Positions 7,232-15,477 of a stretch of DNA of 34,878 bases are shown one piece after another. Numbering within the stretch: position 1 is the first letter of the stretch; each line of letters starts with the position of its first letter. Origin of the DNA: JAYELX01 sp964544065 (GTDB taxonomy: Bacteria > Chloroflexota > Anaerolineae > Anaerolineales > UBA11858); NCBI GenBank assembly GCA_964544065.1, contig CAZJBA010000007.1, forward strand, positions 1 to 34,878. Reading direction: 5' to 3'. The position numbers and the translations under genes were made by a program. The notes beneath the pieces were generated by a model. The model made no database searches and was not told the origin of the DNA. It worked only from the letters and a program-made list of their open reading frames with translations.

Positions 7232-7750
7232 ATGCCAGCATCTGACCAAGGTATCACCACTGACCGCTACATGCTGATTCCACGCACGCTCATCTTTGTG
7301 ACCCACAAGGATGAAGTCCTCCTGCTCAAGGGGGCTGCTGACAAGCGGTTATGGGCCAATCGCTACAACGGCATTGGGGGCCATGTTGAACCAGGGGAAG
7401 ACGTGCTCAGCGCAGCTCGCCGCGAGTTCCGAGAAGAAACCAAGCTGAACCCGCCCGCCCTGTGGCTTTGCGGAGTCATCACGATAAACACAGGGGAAGA
7501 CATCGGGGTGGGAATCTACGTGTTCCGGGGAGAACTACCTAAAAAGAGTTCGCTGCAAGCCAGTCAAGAGGGCGCACCAACATGGATTAGCCGCCATAAG
7601 ATCGAAACGCTCCCCTTGGTCGAGGACCTCTATACCCTTCTTCCCAAATCTTTGGCTATACGCAAACATGACCCGCCTTTTTCAGCGCACTATGGCTATG
7701 ACCAAAACGACCAACTCGTGATCAGCTTCGGAAACGAAAAGACCCTATGA
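7232..7750 (+). CDS. Nudix hydrolase (MutT family)
   Basis: The protein has 172 aa. The Nudix box is complete at residues 50-72 (GHVEPGE...REFREET, matching Gx5Ex7REUxEExGU up to the final glycine). Such enzymes hydrolyse a nucleoside diphosphate linked to another group; the substrate cannot be told here, though 8-oxo-dGTP-type sanitation is common among MutT-like members. The ATG at 7232 lacks a clear ribosome binding site and immediately follows the fba terminator; ATG 7268 (MLIPRTLIFV) is an alternative. The ~50-residue C-terminal extension is outside the Nudix fold. Confidence 0.85.
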   Translation: MPASDQGITTDRYMLIPRTLIFVTHKDEVLLLKGAADKRLWANRYNGIGGHVEPGEDVLSAARREFREETKLNPPALWLCGVITINTGEDIGVGIYVFRGELPKKSSLQASQEGAPTWISRHKIETLPLVEDLYTLLPKSLAIRKHDPPFSAHYGYDQNDQLVISFGNEKTL

Positions 7751-7843
7751 AATTGGAGGGGCTTTTTGGGGAGTGTCTACTAATCTTTCCTCAAATTCGA
7801 ACCATCCCATGATGCGCCGCAGATATGGAAATCTGCACCACGG

Positions 7844-9034
7844 TTAAGCGTGGTTCCACCCTGCCGCTTCAACCGCCTCCAACGTGATCGTAAAGGTACA
7901 GCCCTCACCCTCCTCACTCTCTACTGAGATCGTGCCGTTGTGCTGTTCGATGACTTGCTTGGTAATGGAAAGGCCCAGCCCAACCCCATCAAACAAATCC
8001 TCACCAGCTTGATCCAGGTGATAAAAACGATCAAAGATGTGCGGTAAAACTTCTTCAGAGATGCCCACACCCTCATCCATGACACTGACACTGACGCTGC
8101 CATTCTCTCTTTTAACCGTAATGTTGACATCGCCTCCATCAGGACTGAACTTGATGGCGTTATCCAACAATTTGGATACAGCTCGCTCCAAACTTCTGGC
8201 GTGACCAAGCACCAACGGCAAATTTGGGCCAATGTCGACATGCAAATGGATATTAGAGCGACTGGCCTGTTTACGGTATTCCTCCACGGAGGAGGTGACG
8301 ACATCGCCCATATCGGTGGGGTGCATCTCCGGCAAGACGATTTCCACCTCTTGCAAAAACAGAATGTCATTGACGAGCGACACAATCCGTTCCACGTTGC
8401 GGGCTACCGTATCCAAGGCCATCTGGACGGCATCCTCATCGAGGCTGCGCTCTTGCACCATAGTCAAGAAACCGCTAGCTGAGGTCAAAGGCGTTCGCAA
8501 TTCATGGGCGATGGTGGTCAGAAACTCGCGGCGGGCCAGTTCTTCTTGGGCTAAACGCTGGTAGGCATTGGCCAATTCCCCAGCTTTCAAGCGCAAATCA
8601 TCGATCGCCATCTCGTCATTCTCACGCAACCGCCGGCTGACTTCTTTCACCATGGCCAGCGAGACCGATGAACTCCGTTTCAACAAGCGATCAAAGGCAT
8701 CTTTATGGATTTCCAGTACCTGGGTAGGCTCCACCGTTGTAACCGTGGCGACACGAGGGGCGTTATGGATCAGGCCCATCTCGCCGAAAAAATCGCCGCG
8801 TTCGAGCTTCTTGAGAAAGCGATCAGCATCTTGATTGATCACCTTGGTGACCTCTACAGCGCCTTCCATAATGACATAGAAAATTTCCTCGACTCGATTC
8901 TCACGACAAAGGACTGTATCCGCTGGATACGATTTCATTTCACCTATAGCAACCATTTCCTCAGCTTCGGACGAAGAAATCCCCGGAAAAGCGCTCGAAA
9001 TAACCTCCTCAGGGGTAAAGAATTCTGTATTCAT
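7844..9034 (-). CDS. Sensor histidine kinase with N-terminal cyclic-nucleotide-binding-type domain
   Basis: The protein (396 aa) has no membrane segment, so it is cytoplasmic. Residues ~10-130 form a CRP/cNMP-binding fold (ERGDFFGEMGLIHNAPRVATV, the usual phosphate-binding cassette, with FFGEMGL and R94). A HisKA domain follows with phospho-acceptor His177 in HELRTPLT, then HATPase_c with N box LLDNAIKFSP, G1 DEGVGI, F box FDRFYHL and G2 GVGLGLSI. No response regulator is adjacent. The start overlaps the rsmD stop by four bases (ATGA), so it is the last gene of a three-gene operon. The ligand (cAMP, cGMP or none) cannot be read from sequence. Confidence 0.92.
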   Translation of the reverse strand: MNTEFFTPEEVISSAFPGISSSEAEEMVAIGEMKSYPADTVLCRENRVEEIFYVIMEGAVEVTKVINQDADRFLKKLERGDFFGEMGLIHNAPRVATVTTVEPTQVLEIHKDAFDRLLKRSSSVSLAMVKEVSRRLRENDEMAIDDLRLKAGELANAYQRLAQEELARREFLTTIAHELRTPLTSASGFLTMVQERSLDEDAVQMALDTVARNVERIVSLVNDILFLQEVEIVLPEMHPTDMGDVVTSSVEEYRKQASRSNIHLHVDIGPNLPLVLGHARSLERAVSKLLDNAIKFSPDGGDVNITVKRENGSVSVSVMDEGVGISEEVLPHIFDRFYHLDQAGEDLFDGVGLGLSITKQVIEQHNGTISVESEEGEGCTFTITLEAVEAAGWNHA

Positions 9035-9618
9035 GATCCTGTTCCTCCGTGTTCGTTACGAGGGGGCAAAATGTAAAATACCAGTAACGTGCCGCCATAT
9101 TGACGTCGATCGAATTCTTGAAGATTTTTTAAAGCCACCGGCTCAGATTCAAGCGGGTCAATTTGAACGATCACCCAAGCATAATCTGTCAGCCATTCCG
9201 GACGCGCGTCCAGCGCACACAAAGCACGCTTCCAGATGTGTTGATACTGAGGGGGCGCAATATAAACGTAATCGAAACGACGATCAACCTCTTGCGCTAA
9301 AAGGTCAAAGGCGTCTCGATTCTGCACCTCGGCACCTGCTTCCAACTTGGTAGCTTTCAAATTAGCCTTGATAGTTTGGACCGCCAATGGATGGCAATCC
9401 ACAAAGCGGACAAATTCTGCCCCGCGGCTAAGGGCTTCAATCCCAACCGCCCCCGTACCGCCAAATAAATCCAGCATCGTCGCGCCGCGTATATCTGCGC
9501 CAATAATGTTAAAGAGAGATTCCTTGACTCGATCCATAATGGGGCGGGTGACATCCCCTGGGACCGATCGCAAACTGTGCCCTTTGGCCTTACCCGTAAT
9601 CACACGTAGATTGCTCAA
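9031..9618 (-). CDS. rsmD: 16S rRNA (guanine-966-N2)-methyltransferase RsmD
   Basis: This 195-aa SAM-dependent Rossmann methyltransferase modifies G966 of 16S rRNA during 30S assembly. The N-terminal LRVITGKAKGHSLRSVPG and TRPIMDRVKESLFNII are RsmD signatures; the SAM loop is DLFGGTGAVGIEALSRGA (50-67). Motif IV, normally DPPF/Y, is APPQY (121-125). The TTG at 9618 is chosen because GAGGAG is six bases upstream; an upstream TTG (9642) would overlap the previous stop and has a weaker site. It overlaps the kinase gene by four bases. Confidence 0.9.
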   Translation of the reverse strand: MSNLRVITGKAKGHSLRSVPGDVTRPIMDRVKESLFNIIGADIRGATMLDLFGGTGAVGIEALSRGAEFVRFVDCHPLAVQTIKANLKATKLEAGAEVQNRDAFDLLAQEVDRRFDYVYIAPPQYQHIWKRALCALDARPEWLTDYAWVIVQIDPLESEPVALKNLQEFDRRQYGGTLLVFYILPPRNEHGGTGS

Positions 9619-9638
9619 GCAATACTCCTCAAATGGTA

Positions 9639-10853
9639 TCAAGTCTCTGACTCTTCAAGGGAAATAACTTCGTCCAGAATAGAAATTAACTCCTGTTCTT
9701 CGGACTCTCGTTGCGCAAAATACGACTCGATGAAAGATGAGCGACGCAGACGAAGCGCCATTGGCGCGACCACATGCAGGTCTTGCTCGCCTACTTCAAA
9801 ACGACCATCAGCAATGGCGTGAGCGCGCCCGGCCTCAAAAAGGGTGATCTCAGCCCGGAGCGAATCAATGCCCACCTGTTCTATCAAATCCAATCCTTTT
9901 TGCGCAATTTCATCGTGTACTTCTACGCGAGAAAGCATATCTCGCGCGATTTGAATATCCTCCCGAACCAAATCGGTATCACCGGCAAATTGAGAAGTAA
10001 CCTGGTGAGGGTTGTTGCGATAAGCATGGACGCGGCGATACGCTTTCAGCCGGTCTTGGCGTTCCTCGAGGCCGCGCACGACGACTCGCAGCCCAAAACG
10101 ATCCATGATCTGGGGCCGGAGATAGCCCTCCTCCGGATTCATGGAGCCAACCAACACAAAGCGGGCATTATAAGTAGCCGATATTCCCCCACGACGAACT
10201 GTATAATACCCTTGGGAAGCAGCATCCAAAATGGCGTCGACAACGTCATCATCCAAGAGATTGATTTCGTCAACATAAAGCAAATTTCGGTCTGCCTGAG
10301 CCAGTATCCCGCGACGGATACGCGCATTCCCCAGCAGGGCAGCGCGTTCATCCAAGCTGCCGACAACATCTTCAAGCCGAGCGTTGAGCGGCAATTCAAC
10401 CAAACGAACCTTATCCAGAGTTGCAAGGGACTCTCCCTGGGCATATTTTTTAGCGCAGTCCGGGCAAACGGCGTCAATTCCCCCGCGCTCAATGTCTTCC
10501 GGCAAACAACCGTAATAACAAAGGCTGCGCGGCGCCTGGGGTAACAGGGTTGGCAAACTGCGAACCGCCGTGGTTTTGCCGGTGCCGCGCGGCCCGATCA
10601 ATAAAACACCGCTGAGGTTGGGGTTGATCATGGCCAGCAACAAGGCCAATTTCATTTCTGTTTGGCCTACCAGCGCCAAAAAAGGGAAGGGAACTACCTC
10701 GGCATACCCGGCATCCTCTTGGGGCTTGCCAAGCTCCAAGTCTCGCCCGGTAACCCGGTCGATTAACTCCCGCAGCGAACGAACAGAACTGACCTGTTCG
10801 GGCTGGGTACCAGCATTATTCCTGGTCGGATGTTGCTGATCTGGTTGATCCAT
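9639..10853 (-). CDS. Magnesium chelatase subunit I-like AAA+ ATPase
   Basis: The protein (404 aa) contains Walker A GPRGTGKTT (87-95), Walker B LLYVDE (191-196), an EINLLDD helix, MNPEEGYLRPQIMDRFGLRV (sensor-1/arginine-finger region) and a helical lid. It has a four-cysteine set C112, C116, C130 and C133 in the insert after Walker A. BchI/ChlI proteins drive Mg insertion into protoporphyrin together with D and H subunits, but neither is present here, and MoxR-like roles are possible. The ATG at 10853 has no clear ribosome binding site; the preceding 14 bases abut repeat copy B. rsmD follows. Confidence 0.85.
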   Translation of the reverse strand: MDQPDQQHPTRNNAGTQPEQVSSVRSLRELIDRVTGRDLELGKPQEDAGYAEVVPFPFLALVGQTEMKLALLLAMINPNLSGVLLIGPRGTGKTTAVRSLPTLLPQAPRSLCYYGCLPEDIERGGIDAVCPDCAKKYAQGESLATLDKVRLVELPLNARLEDVVGSLDERAALLGNARIRRGILAQADRNLLYVDEINLLDDDVVDAILDAASQGYYTVRRGGISATYNARFVLVGSMNPEEGYLRPQIMDRFGLRVVVRGLEERQDRLKAYRRVHAYRNNPHQVTSQFAGDTDLVREDIQIARDMLSRVEVHDEIAQKGLDLIEQVGIDSLRAEITLFEAGRAHAIADGRFEVGEQDLHVVAPMALRLRRSSFIESYFAQRESEEQELISILDEVISLEESET

Positions 10854-10866
10854 CGTTGTAAAAGCG

Positions 10867-10976
10867 GTGTCTTCTCAAAAAAGCGGGGCCGAACGCCGTT
10901 CCTGCGGGCATACCGAGCAGATAGCAAATCCCGATGAAGGAACGGTGTTCGTTTGCCCCATATAGAAATGGGTGGT
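10867..10976 (-). repeat. 110-bp palindromic MITE-like element, copy B
   Basis: In minus orientation it shares with copies A and C the blocks CCGTTCCTTCATCGGGATTT, CCGCAGGAACGGCGTTCG and TTTGAGAAGACAC. Its outer left end (near 10976) is degraded, so that boundary is set by family length. It lies 14 bases upstream of the BchI-like gene start. Confidence 0.7.
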
Positions 10977-11011
10977 GGTTAGAATAGACGCTTGTTCTAG
11001 CCGCTGTCCTC

Positions 11012-11029
11012 GGCGGCGGGGACGCCGCC
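11012..11029. repeat. GGCGGCG-GGGA-CGCCGCC hairpin
   Basis: A perfect 7-bp stem with loop GGGA has the same architecture and loop as the 33-bp repeats at 894 and 6100 but a GC-only stem. It sits in the 252-base spacer 10854-11105, which otherwise holds repeat copy B and no gene. Confidence 0.5.
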
Positions 11030-11105
11030 TAGAGCATTTTGGAAGGTATCCATCACTTACTTGTGACCACTATCTAGAAATGATACTAAAAACGTAACCA
11101 ATGCC

Positions 11106-11483
11106 TCAATCCATGTCCTCGCGCAGATCAGCGGCATCAATGGTACTGAGGCGGTGCGGTTCTTCTTCCAGCACATCCACGGTTGTGAAAGATACTTCGG
11201 ACATCATGGAAGGAAGTGGGGTTGAGGCCGGAACTCGAATGCGCGGCGGGGATGGCGGCGGCGTTCGGCGCGGTTTAGAAAAATCATACGATCGTTTTCG
11301 AAATATGCGCGGGTCATCCGTCAACCAACCGACGTAATGTCCTGTGACGGAATAAACCTCGCGCTCTTTCGTGACCCATCCAATCCATTCCCCAGATCGA
11401 TTATAAAGATACGGGAACACCAAAAAGGCGCCTACATCACCTGGGGTTGTATAAACGGGTATGATTCTGCGTCTTTTGGTCAT
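11106..11483 (-). CDS. Conserved hypothetical protein with paired GxxxGWxT motifs
   Basis: The protein has 125 aa. Two similar segments, YNRSGEWIGWVTKEREVYS and SVTGHYVGWLTDDPRIFRK, lie in the first 65 residues and suggest a small beta-rich duplication of the kind seen in surface-property repeats. A proline-rich stretch (RRTPPPSPPRIRVPASTPLP) and an acidic tail follow. There is no signal peptide or membrane helix. I do not recognise a named family. A TATAAT lies six bases before the ATG, so the transcript could be leaderless. The gene stands alone between the GtrA gene and the BchI-like operon. Confidence 0.65.
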   Translation of the reverse strand: MTKRRRIIPVYTTPGDVGAFLVFPYLYNRSGEWIGWVTKEREVYSVTGHYVGWLTDDPRIFRKRSYDFSKPRRTPPPSPPRIRVPASTPLPSMMSEVSFTTVDVLEEEPHRLSTIDAADLREDMD

Positions 11484-11489
11484 GACTCT

Positions 11490-11495
11490 ATTATA
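11490..11495 (-). promoter_or_regulatory. Candidate -10 box abutting the start codon
   Basis: On the minus strand TATAAT ends six bases before the ATG at 11483. Transcription would begin at or next to the start codon, giving a leaderless message. No good -35 is visible. Confidence 0.4.
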
Positions 11496-11593
11496 CCGAA
11501 ACCCTGGGACAACAACGCAGAACCGGGCAGATGGTACCCCAAATTTTTTCGGTGCGAACGCCGGTTAAGTTCCGGATTGATCGTCGCCCGGCG

Positions 11594-12067
11594 TTACTCA
11601 ACATCATTATAGGTCCAATAACGATTGACGAAAAAATTCCATAACATGACCAGCAAGACAGCGATTGCCAAAGCTGCATTGTTGCCCAAAAAGGATGGTG
11701 TCAGGGCAGACAACGGCGATGGAAGCGGAAAACGCTCAAATATCAACGCCAAGGGGTCTTTCAAGAAAGCAAAAACCGGCGTTCGGATTCCCACCCCGAC
11801 CACATTGACGAGGGCAAACTCGCCTAGCTGCCTGATCAATGGCTTGGAACGGGAGTCGGGATAGGTCCAATAACGATTCCAGGTGAAGTTGCTGATAATG
11901 GCAGCCGTAAAAGAGATAACGCTTGCAAGCACAGGCCGGACATGAAAAAACTTTGTCAGCAGATTGAAGCTACCAAAATCAACGACGGCACCAATCGCAC
12001 CAACAACAGCAAATTTAAGGAAGCGGGTCCGCTCGACGGGGTCGGTGATAATTGTAGCTACTGTCAT
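11594..12067 (-). CDS. GtrA family membrane protein
   Basis: The protein (157 aa) has four predicted membrane helices (about 16-37, 47-61, 80-101 and 126-150). The GtrA signatures are KFAVVGAIGAVVDFGSFNLL near the N-terminus and two NRYWTY motifs, after helices 2 and 4. GtrA-like proteins are proposed to move lipid-linked sugars across the membrane for cell-surface glycan modification. Its start overlaps the stop of the epimerase gene by four bases (ATGA), so the pair is translationally coupled and probably works on the same glycan. Confidence 0.9.
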   Translation of the reverse strand: MTVATIITDPVERTRFLKFAVVGAIGAVVDFGSFNLLTKFFHVRPVLASVISFTAAIISNFTWNRYWTYPDSRSKPLIRQLGEFALVNVVGVGIRTPVFAFLKDPLALIFERFPLPSPLSALTPSFLGNNAALAIAVLLVMLWNFFVNRYWTYNDVE

Positions 12068-13020
12068 GCCAAATTCAATCTTTCTTTGAAGTAGGGAATC
12101 GTCCTGCGGATGCCATCTTCCAGGTCAATTTTCGGCTCCCAATCTAACACCTCCCGGGCGCGTGAAATATCAGGCTGCCGACGCTGCGGGTCTCCTTCGC
12201 TACGTCTGTCTGACTGGAAAACAATGTCATCATTGCCGGTTAAAGTGTTAATTGTTTGAGCAAATTCAAGAATGCTCGTCTCAGTCGGATTGCCGATATT
12301 TACAGGTCTATGTTCGTCGGAAAGCAACAACCGATAGATGCCCTCAATCAGATCGTCGACGTAACAAAAGCTACGGGTCTGGGAGCCGTCGCCATAGATG
12401 GTCAGCGCTTCGCCCGTTAGCGATTGTTGCAAGAAGTTTGGCACTACCCTGCCATCATCCACGTGCATGCGAGGTCCGTAGGTGTTAAAAATTCTGACAA
12501 TGCGGGTGTCGATGTCATGAAAACCATGATACGCCATGGTCAACGCCTCGGCAAAGCGTTTGGCCTCATCGTAAACGGATCGCTCCCCAATGGGATTTAC
12601 ATGGCCCCAATAGCTCTCGGTTTGTGGGTGCTCCAAGGGATCGCCATAGATTTCACTGGTGGAAGCCAGTAAAAAACGGGCGTCGTGCGCTTTGGCCACC
12701 CCCAAGGTATTATGGGTGCCCAGCGCCCCCGCTTTCATCGTTTTGATAGGCAAATTAACATAGCCATAAGGAGAATTGGGGTTAGGGCTGGCCGGAGAGG
12801 CAAAGTGCATGACTGCATCTAGTTCGCCGGGAACAAAAATGAAATTAGAAACATCATGCCGAATAAAAGAAAAACGCTCGTGGCTAGCCAGATGGGCCAA
12901 ATTTTGGGGGTCGCCGGTGATGAAATTGTCCATTCCTACAACTTCGTGACCCTCTTCAATCAGCCGGTCACAGAGATGGGAACCCAAAAACCCTGCTGCG
13001 CCTGTGACAAGTATTCTCAT
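12064..13020 (-). CDS. NAD-dependent epimerase/decarboxylase, UDP-glucuronate decarboxylase-like
   Basis: This 318-aa short-chain dehydrogenase-fold enzyme has NAD-binding TGAAGFLG (6-13), a STSEIYGDP strand with Thr121/Ser122, and the Tyr150/Lys154 pair in GERSVYDEAKR. The VNPIGERSVYDEAKR block and the RIFNTYGPRM, VPNFLQQSL and RSFCYVDDLI segments are those of UDP-xylose synthase (UXS), which makes UDP-xylose from UDP-glucuronate. A dTDP-glucose 4,6-dehydratase-like role is less likely. It lies between the lipoprotein gene (33 bases upstream) and the coupled GtrA gene. Confidence 0.85.
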   Translation of the reverse strand: MRILVTGAAGFLGSHLCDRLIEEGHEVVGMDNFITGDPQNLAHLASHERFSFIRHDVSNFIFVPGELDAVMHFASPASPNPNSPYGYVNLPIKTMKAGALGTHNTLGVAKAHDARFLLASTSEIYGDPLEHPQTESYWGHVNPIGERSVYDEAKRFAEALTMAYHGFHDIDTRIVRIFNTYGPRMHVDDGRVVPNFLQQSLTGEALTIYGDGSQTRSFCYVDDLIEGIYRLLLSDEHRPVNIGNPTETSILEFAQTINTLTGNDDIVFQSDRRSEGDPQRRQPDISRAREVLDWEPKIDLEDGIRRTIPYFKERLNLA

Positions 13021-13053
13021 TTTAGTTTTCTCGCTTTCTGTTTTTCCGTTCGT

Positions 13054-14664
13054 TTATCGCCAATCGAGGCGACGAATCTTCCCATCGCCGGTTACCGGAC
13101 GGGCATCGCCGCTTTGGCTATCCACCAACCAAATATTGCCATCGTAAATCACGGCTAAGCTGTAGCCGCCATCTCGCCCCAATACATCTGGCGACCAGAC
13201 GCCCCAATTAGGTTGCGGGTCGATCCCGGGAAGATCGGAGGAGGGGAAAAGCTCCTTTTTATTCGATCCATCGCGATCCATGACGACGAGCCGATAGCTG
13301 CTACTTTGGCTTCGTTCCGGTTGATTCGCCTGGAGGTAAGCTACTTGATAAGCAGCCTCTCCCGAGGGTTTGGGTTGCAAGGGAGAAGGCAGCGGGTAAG
13401 CAAACATCCCTACCATGGAAACCAAATCAACGGATTTACCGCCTGTCAGCGGTATGGCTGTCAAATTGAACACCGGCGATTGCTCCGGATCCGATGCTCC
13501 TGCTGGAGGGGCGTGCCGCACCGTGTAAAGCATCATCCCATCCGGGCCCCAATCCAGGCCTGGCACCCAGGCCCAATCACCACCGGTGCTGAAGGGTTCC
13601 ATCATCAAAGCTGTGGTCTGGGCGCCATCATCCATTGTCACAATGCCCACTTCAGCAGGGGAAGCATACGCCACATAAGAGGACGTGGGCGCATAAACAT
13701 AGTCGCTTCCCCACCAACCATAAACGCCGCCGGAATTTGTTTCCACGATGACTTCCGGATTTGGGTTAACCCAACCGCTTTGGCTAAAAATATTCAATTC
13801 CAAATTATTGTCAGCCTGCCATCCAGGGGCTGCTTGCCTCGGTTCCACCGTCGAATAAGCGATCCATTCGGTCGAACCCGGCTGCCAATCGGCAAAGTGG
13901 ATCACATTTTGGATGCCTAGATCAATCTCTACTTCAGGTTGGTCGATCTTTATCGCCCACAAATTGTTGATAACATCATCGTCAAGGTGATGACGGGTAA
14001 AAAGCAACCATTGACCATCACCTGACAGTGTAAAAACGCGACCATCCAGATCTTTGGTCGTCACAATAGGAATACGATTAGCCGTCGTTCCTTCCATCAA
14101 CAAAGCATTTCCGTGCGAAAGATAAACCAAGCGACCAGGAATAGCAAGGGGGGTAAAAGAAGGCTGCACACCCACCAATTTAATTTGGGCAACGGGCTCT
14201 TCGATAATGACGGACTTAATTTCATTCTTTGAGATTTCAACACCATTTTCATACACGATTCGATAGGTGATTTCTTTCAACCCATTTTTCCCTGCCTGAA
14301 GTTGTTGCTCCTTCCCTTCAGGGAGAAACTCACTGGGTTGAAGTTGTTCCTCAAAAGGGATCACCACCTGCTCGACCTCGAATTCCTCGTACATGCGGGT
14401 GACGTCAATTTCCATGTCATCAGTAAGCTCGACATGTAAGGCTGGTTCGACTCGATCCAAAGAACCAAGCGAAATATCGGCAGCATCAAGTGCATCTTTG
14501 ACTGTCTCCCCAGGCGGCACCTCAACGTGACGGGTTTGGTCATCGGCAGCAACTTGAACCCGAAGCATGACTTGCTCGGTGGGCGTTGCCGTGCAAGCGC
14601 TCAAGGACAAAACAGCTATCAATGTAAGAGCAAAGAGAAAATGGTATAATTTCATCTCTTGCAT
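13054..14664 (-). CDS. Lipoprotein with DUF348/G5-like domains and beta-propeller
   Basis: The protein has 536 aa. Its signal peptide ends in a lipobox, LSAC, with Cys24. Residues ~32-92 (HVEVPPGETVKDALDAADI) resemble a DUF348 domain and ~93-165 (IPFEEQ...QAGKNGLKEITYRIVYENG) a G5 domain, as in cell-wall-associated YabE/Rpf proteins. The rest has repeated strands ending in Trp/Asp pairs (LSGDGQWLLFTRHH, FADWQPGSTEW, GLDWGPDGMMLY, GNIWLVDSQSG), like TolB/WD40-type propellers. It is probably anchored outside the membrane and binds glycan or protein. The ATG at 14664 has GGAG nine bases upstream. Confidence 0.8.
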   Translation of the reverse strand: MQEMKLYHFLFALTLIAVLSLSACTATPTEQVMLRVQVAADDQTRHVEVPPGETVKDALDAADISLGSLDRVEPALHVELTDDMEIDVTRMYEEFEVEQVVIPFEEQLQPSEFLPEGKEQQLQAGKNGLKEITYRIVYENGVEISKNEIKSVIIEEPVAQIKLVGVQPSFTPLAIPGRLVYLSHGNALLMEGTTANRIPIVTTKDLDGRVFTLSGDGQWLLFTRHHLDDDVINNLWAIKIDQPEVEIDLGIQNVIHFADWQPGSTEWIAYSTVEPRQAAPGWQADNNLELNIFSQSGWVNPNPEVIVETNSGGVYGWWGSDYVYAPTSSYVAYASPAEVGIVTMDDGAQTTALMMEPFSTGGDWAWVPGLDWGPDGMMLYTVRHAPPAGASDPEQSPVFNLTAIPLTGGKSVDLVSMVGMFAYPLPSPLQPKPSGEAAYQVAYLQANQPERSQSSSYRLVVMDRDGSNKKELFPSSDLPGIDPQPNWGVWSPDVLGRDGGYSLAVIYDGNIWLVDSQSGDARPVTGDGKIRRLDWR

Positions 14665-14711
14665 TTTATCCGTCTCCGTTGAATCGTTCAATAAACTGTC
14701 ACCAACCCAAA

Positions 14712-14720
14712 ATTATAGCA
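14712..14720 (-). promoter_or_regulatory. Extended -10 promoter for the lipoprotein operon
   Basis: The minus strand carries TGCTATAAT, a perfect extended -10, 48 bases before the lipoprotein ATG; no good -35 is needed or seen. Its last base pair overlaps the first base of the divergent scpB start codon. Confidence 0.6.
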
Positions 14721-15307
14721 TGAGCGACCCCATTCAGCCCACATCAAAATCGAAACTGAGTCTGAGCGCTCAAATCGAGGCCATTCTTTTCATCGCCCCC
14801 GAACCGATTTCCACGGGCCAGTTAGCCAAAGCGCTGGAAACGACTCAGTATCAAATCGAAAAAGGGATCGAAGAACTGGAAAACCGCTACCGAGGCGGGG
14901 GAATCTGCATTCAACACCACCAAGGCCAGGTGCGAATAGCAACCGTGCCCGAGGCGGCTTCCTTGATTGAGCATTTTCTGGGGCTTGAATCCACCAGCCA
15001 GCTCAGCCGCGCCGCCCTGGAGGCGCTCTCGATTGTGGCCTATCAACAACCGGTCACCCGGCCCTACGTTGATTCGATCCGCGGCGTCAACAGCGACAGC
15101 GTCTTGAAAACGTTGCTCAGCAAAGGCCTGATCCAAGAGATCGGACGCGCCGAAAGCCCGGGGCGACCAATCTTATACAGCACAACGCCGGAATTTTTGG
15201 GCTATTTCGGCTTGCGCTCGATCGAAGAACTGCCAACCCTGAATCTCGATGATTTGATCCAACAGAACGAAAATAACAACGAAGAAACCCCCATCCTAAA
15301 GGAATAA
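14720..15307 (+). CDS. scpB: Segregation and condensation protein B (ScpB)
   Basis: The protein (195 aa) has two winged-helix domains. The family pattern is clear: LSAQIEAILFIAPEPISTGQLAKAL at the N-terminus, RAALEALSIVAYQQPVTRPYVDSIRGVNSDSVLKTLL and RPILYSTTPEFLGYFGLRSIEELP. ScpB binds ScpA and SMC in the condensin-like complex that compacts and segregates the chromosome. The ATG at 14720 is chosen because the longer upstream reading frame would run through the lipoprotein gene's start. No ribosome binding site is obvious. scpA, usually adjacent, is not in the window. Confidence 0.93.
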   Translation: MSDPIQPTSKSKLSLSAQIEAILFIAPEPISTGQLAKALETTQYQIEKGIEELENRYRGGGICIQHHQGQVRIATVPEAASLIEHFLGLESTSQLSRAALEALSIVAYQQPVTRPYVDSIRGVNSDSVLKTLLSKGLIQEIGRAESPGRPILYSTTPEFLGYFGLRSIEELPTLNLDDLIQQNENNNEETPILKE

Positions 15308-15477
15308 CTTTACATCTAGTGCTTCGGAGCAAAAATCCGTAATGGGTTTCGTGCTCTAAGGATTTCACCACACAGTAACAAAGGACACAAAGAATCCTGG
15401 GTCAACATGAAATAGTGGGGTAGGTGTCATCGCGAGGAGCGTTTTCTGCGACGAAGCGATCTCCCACAATAGGAGAG

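Noticed and set aside
7819..7836. A GCAGAT/ATCTGC hairpin between the Nudix and kinase genes
   Set aside because: The stem is short and no T run follows on either strand, so a terminator cannot be supported.
9774..10544. A 256-codon plus-strand open frame opposite the BchI-like gene
   Set aside because: The opposite strand carries a clear AAA+ ATPase with all motifs; this frame is its shadow.
14567..14719. An upstream extension of scpB
   Set aside because: It would run through the divergent lipoprotein start and adds residues not found in ScpB.
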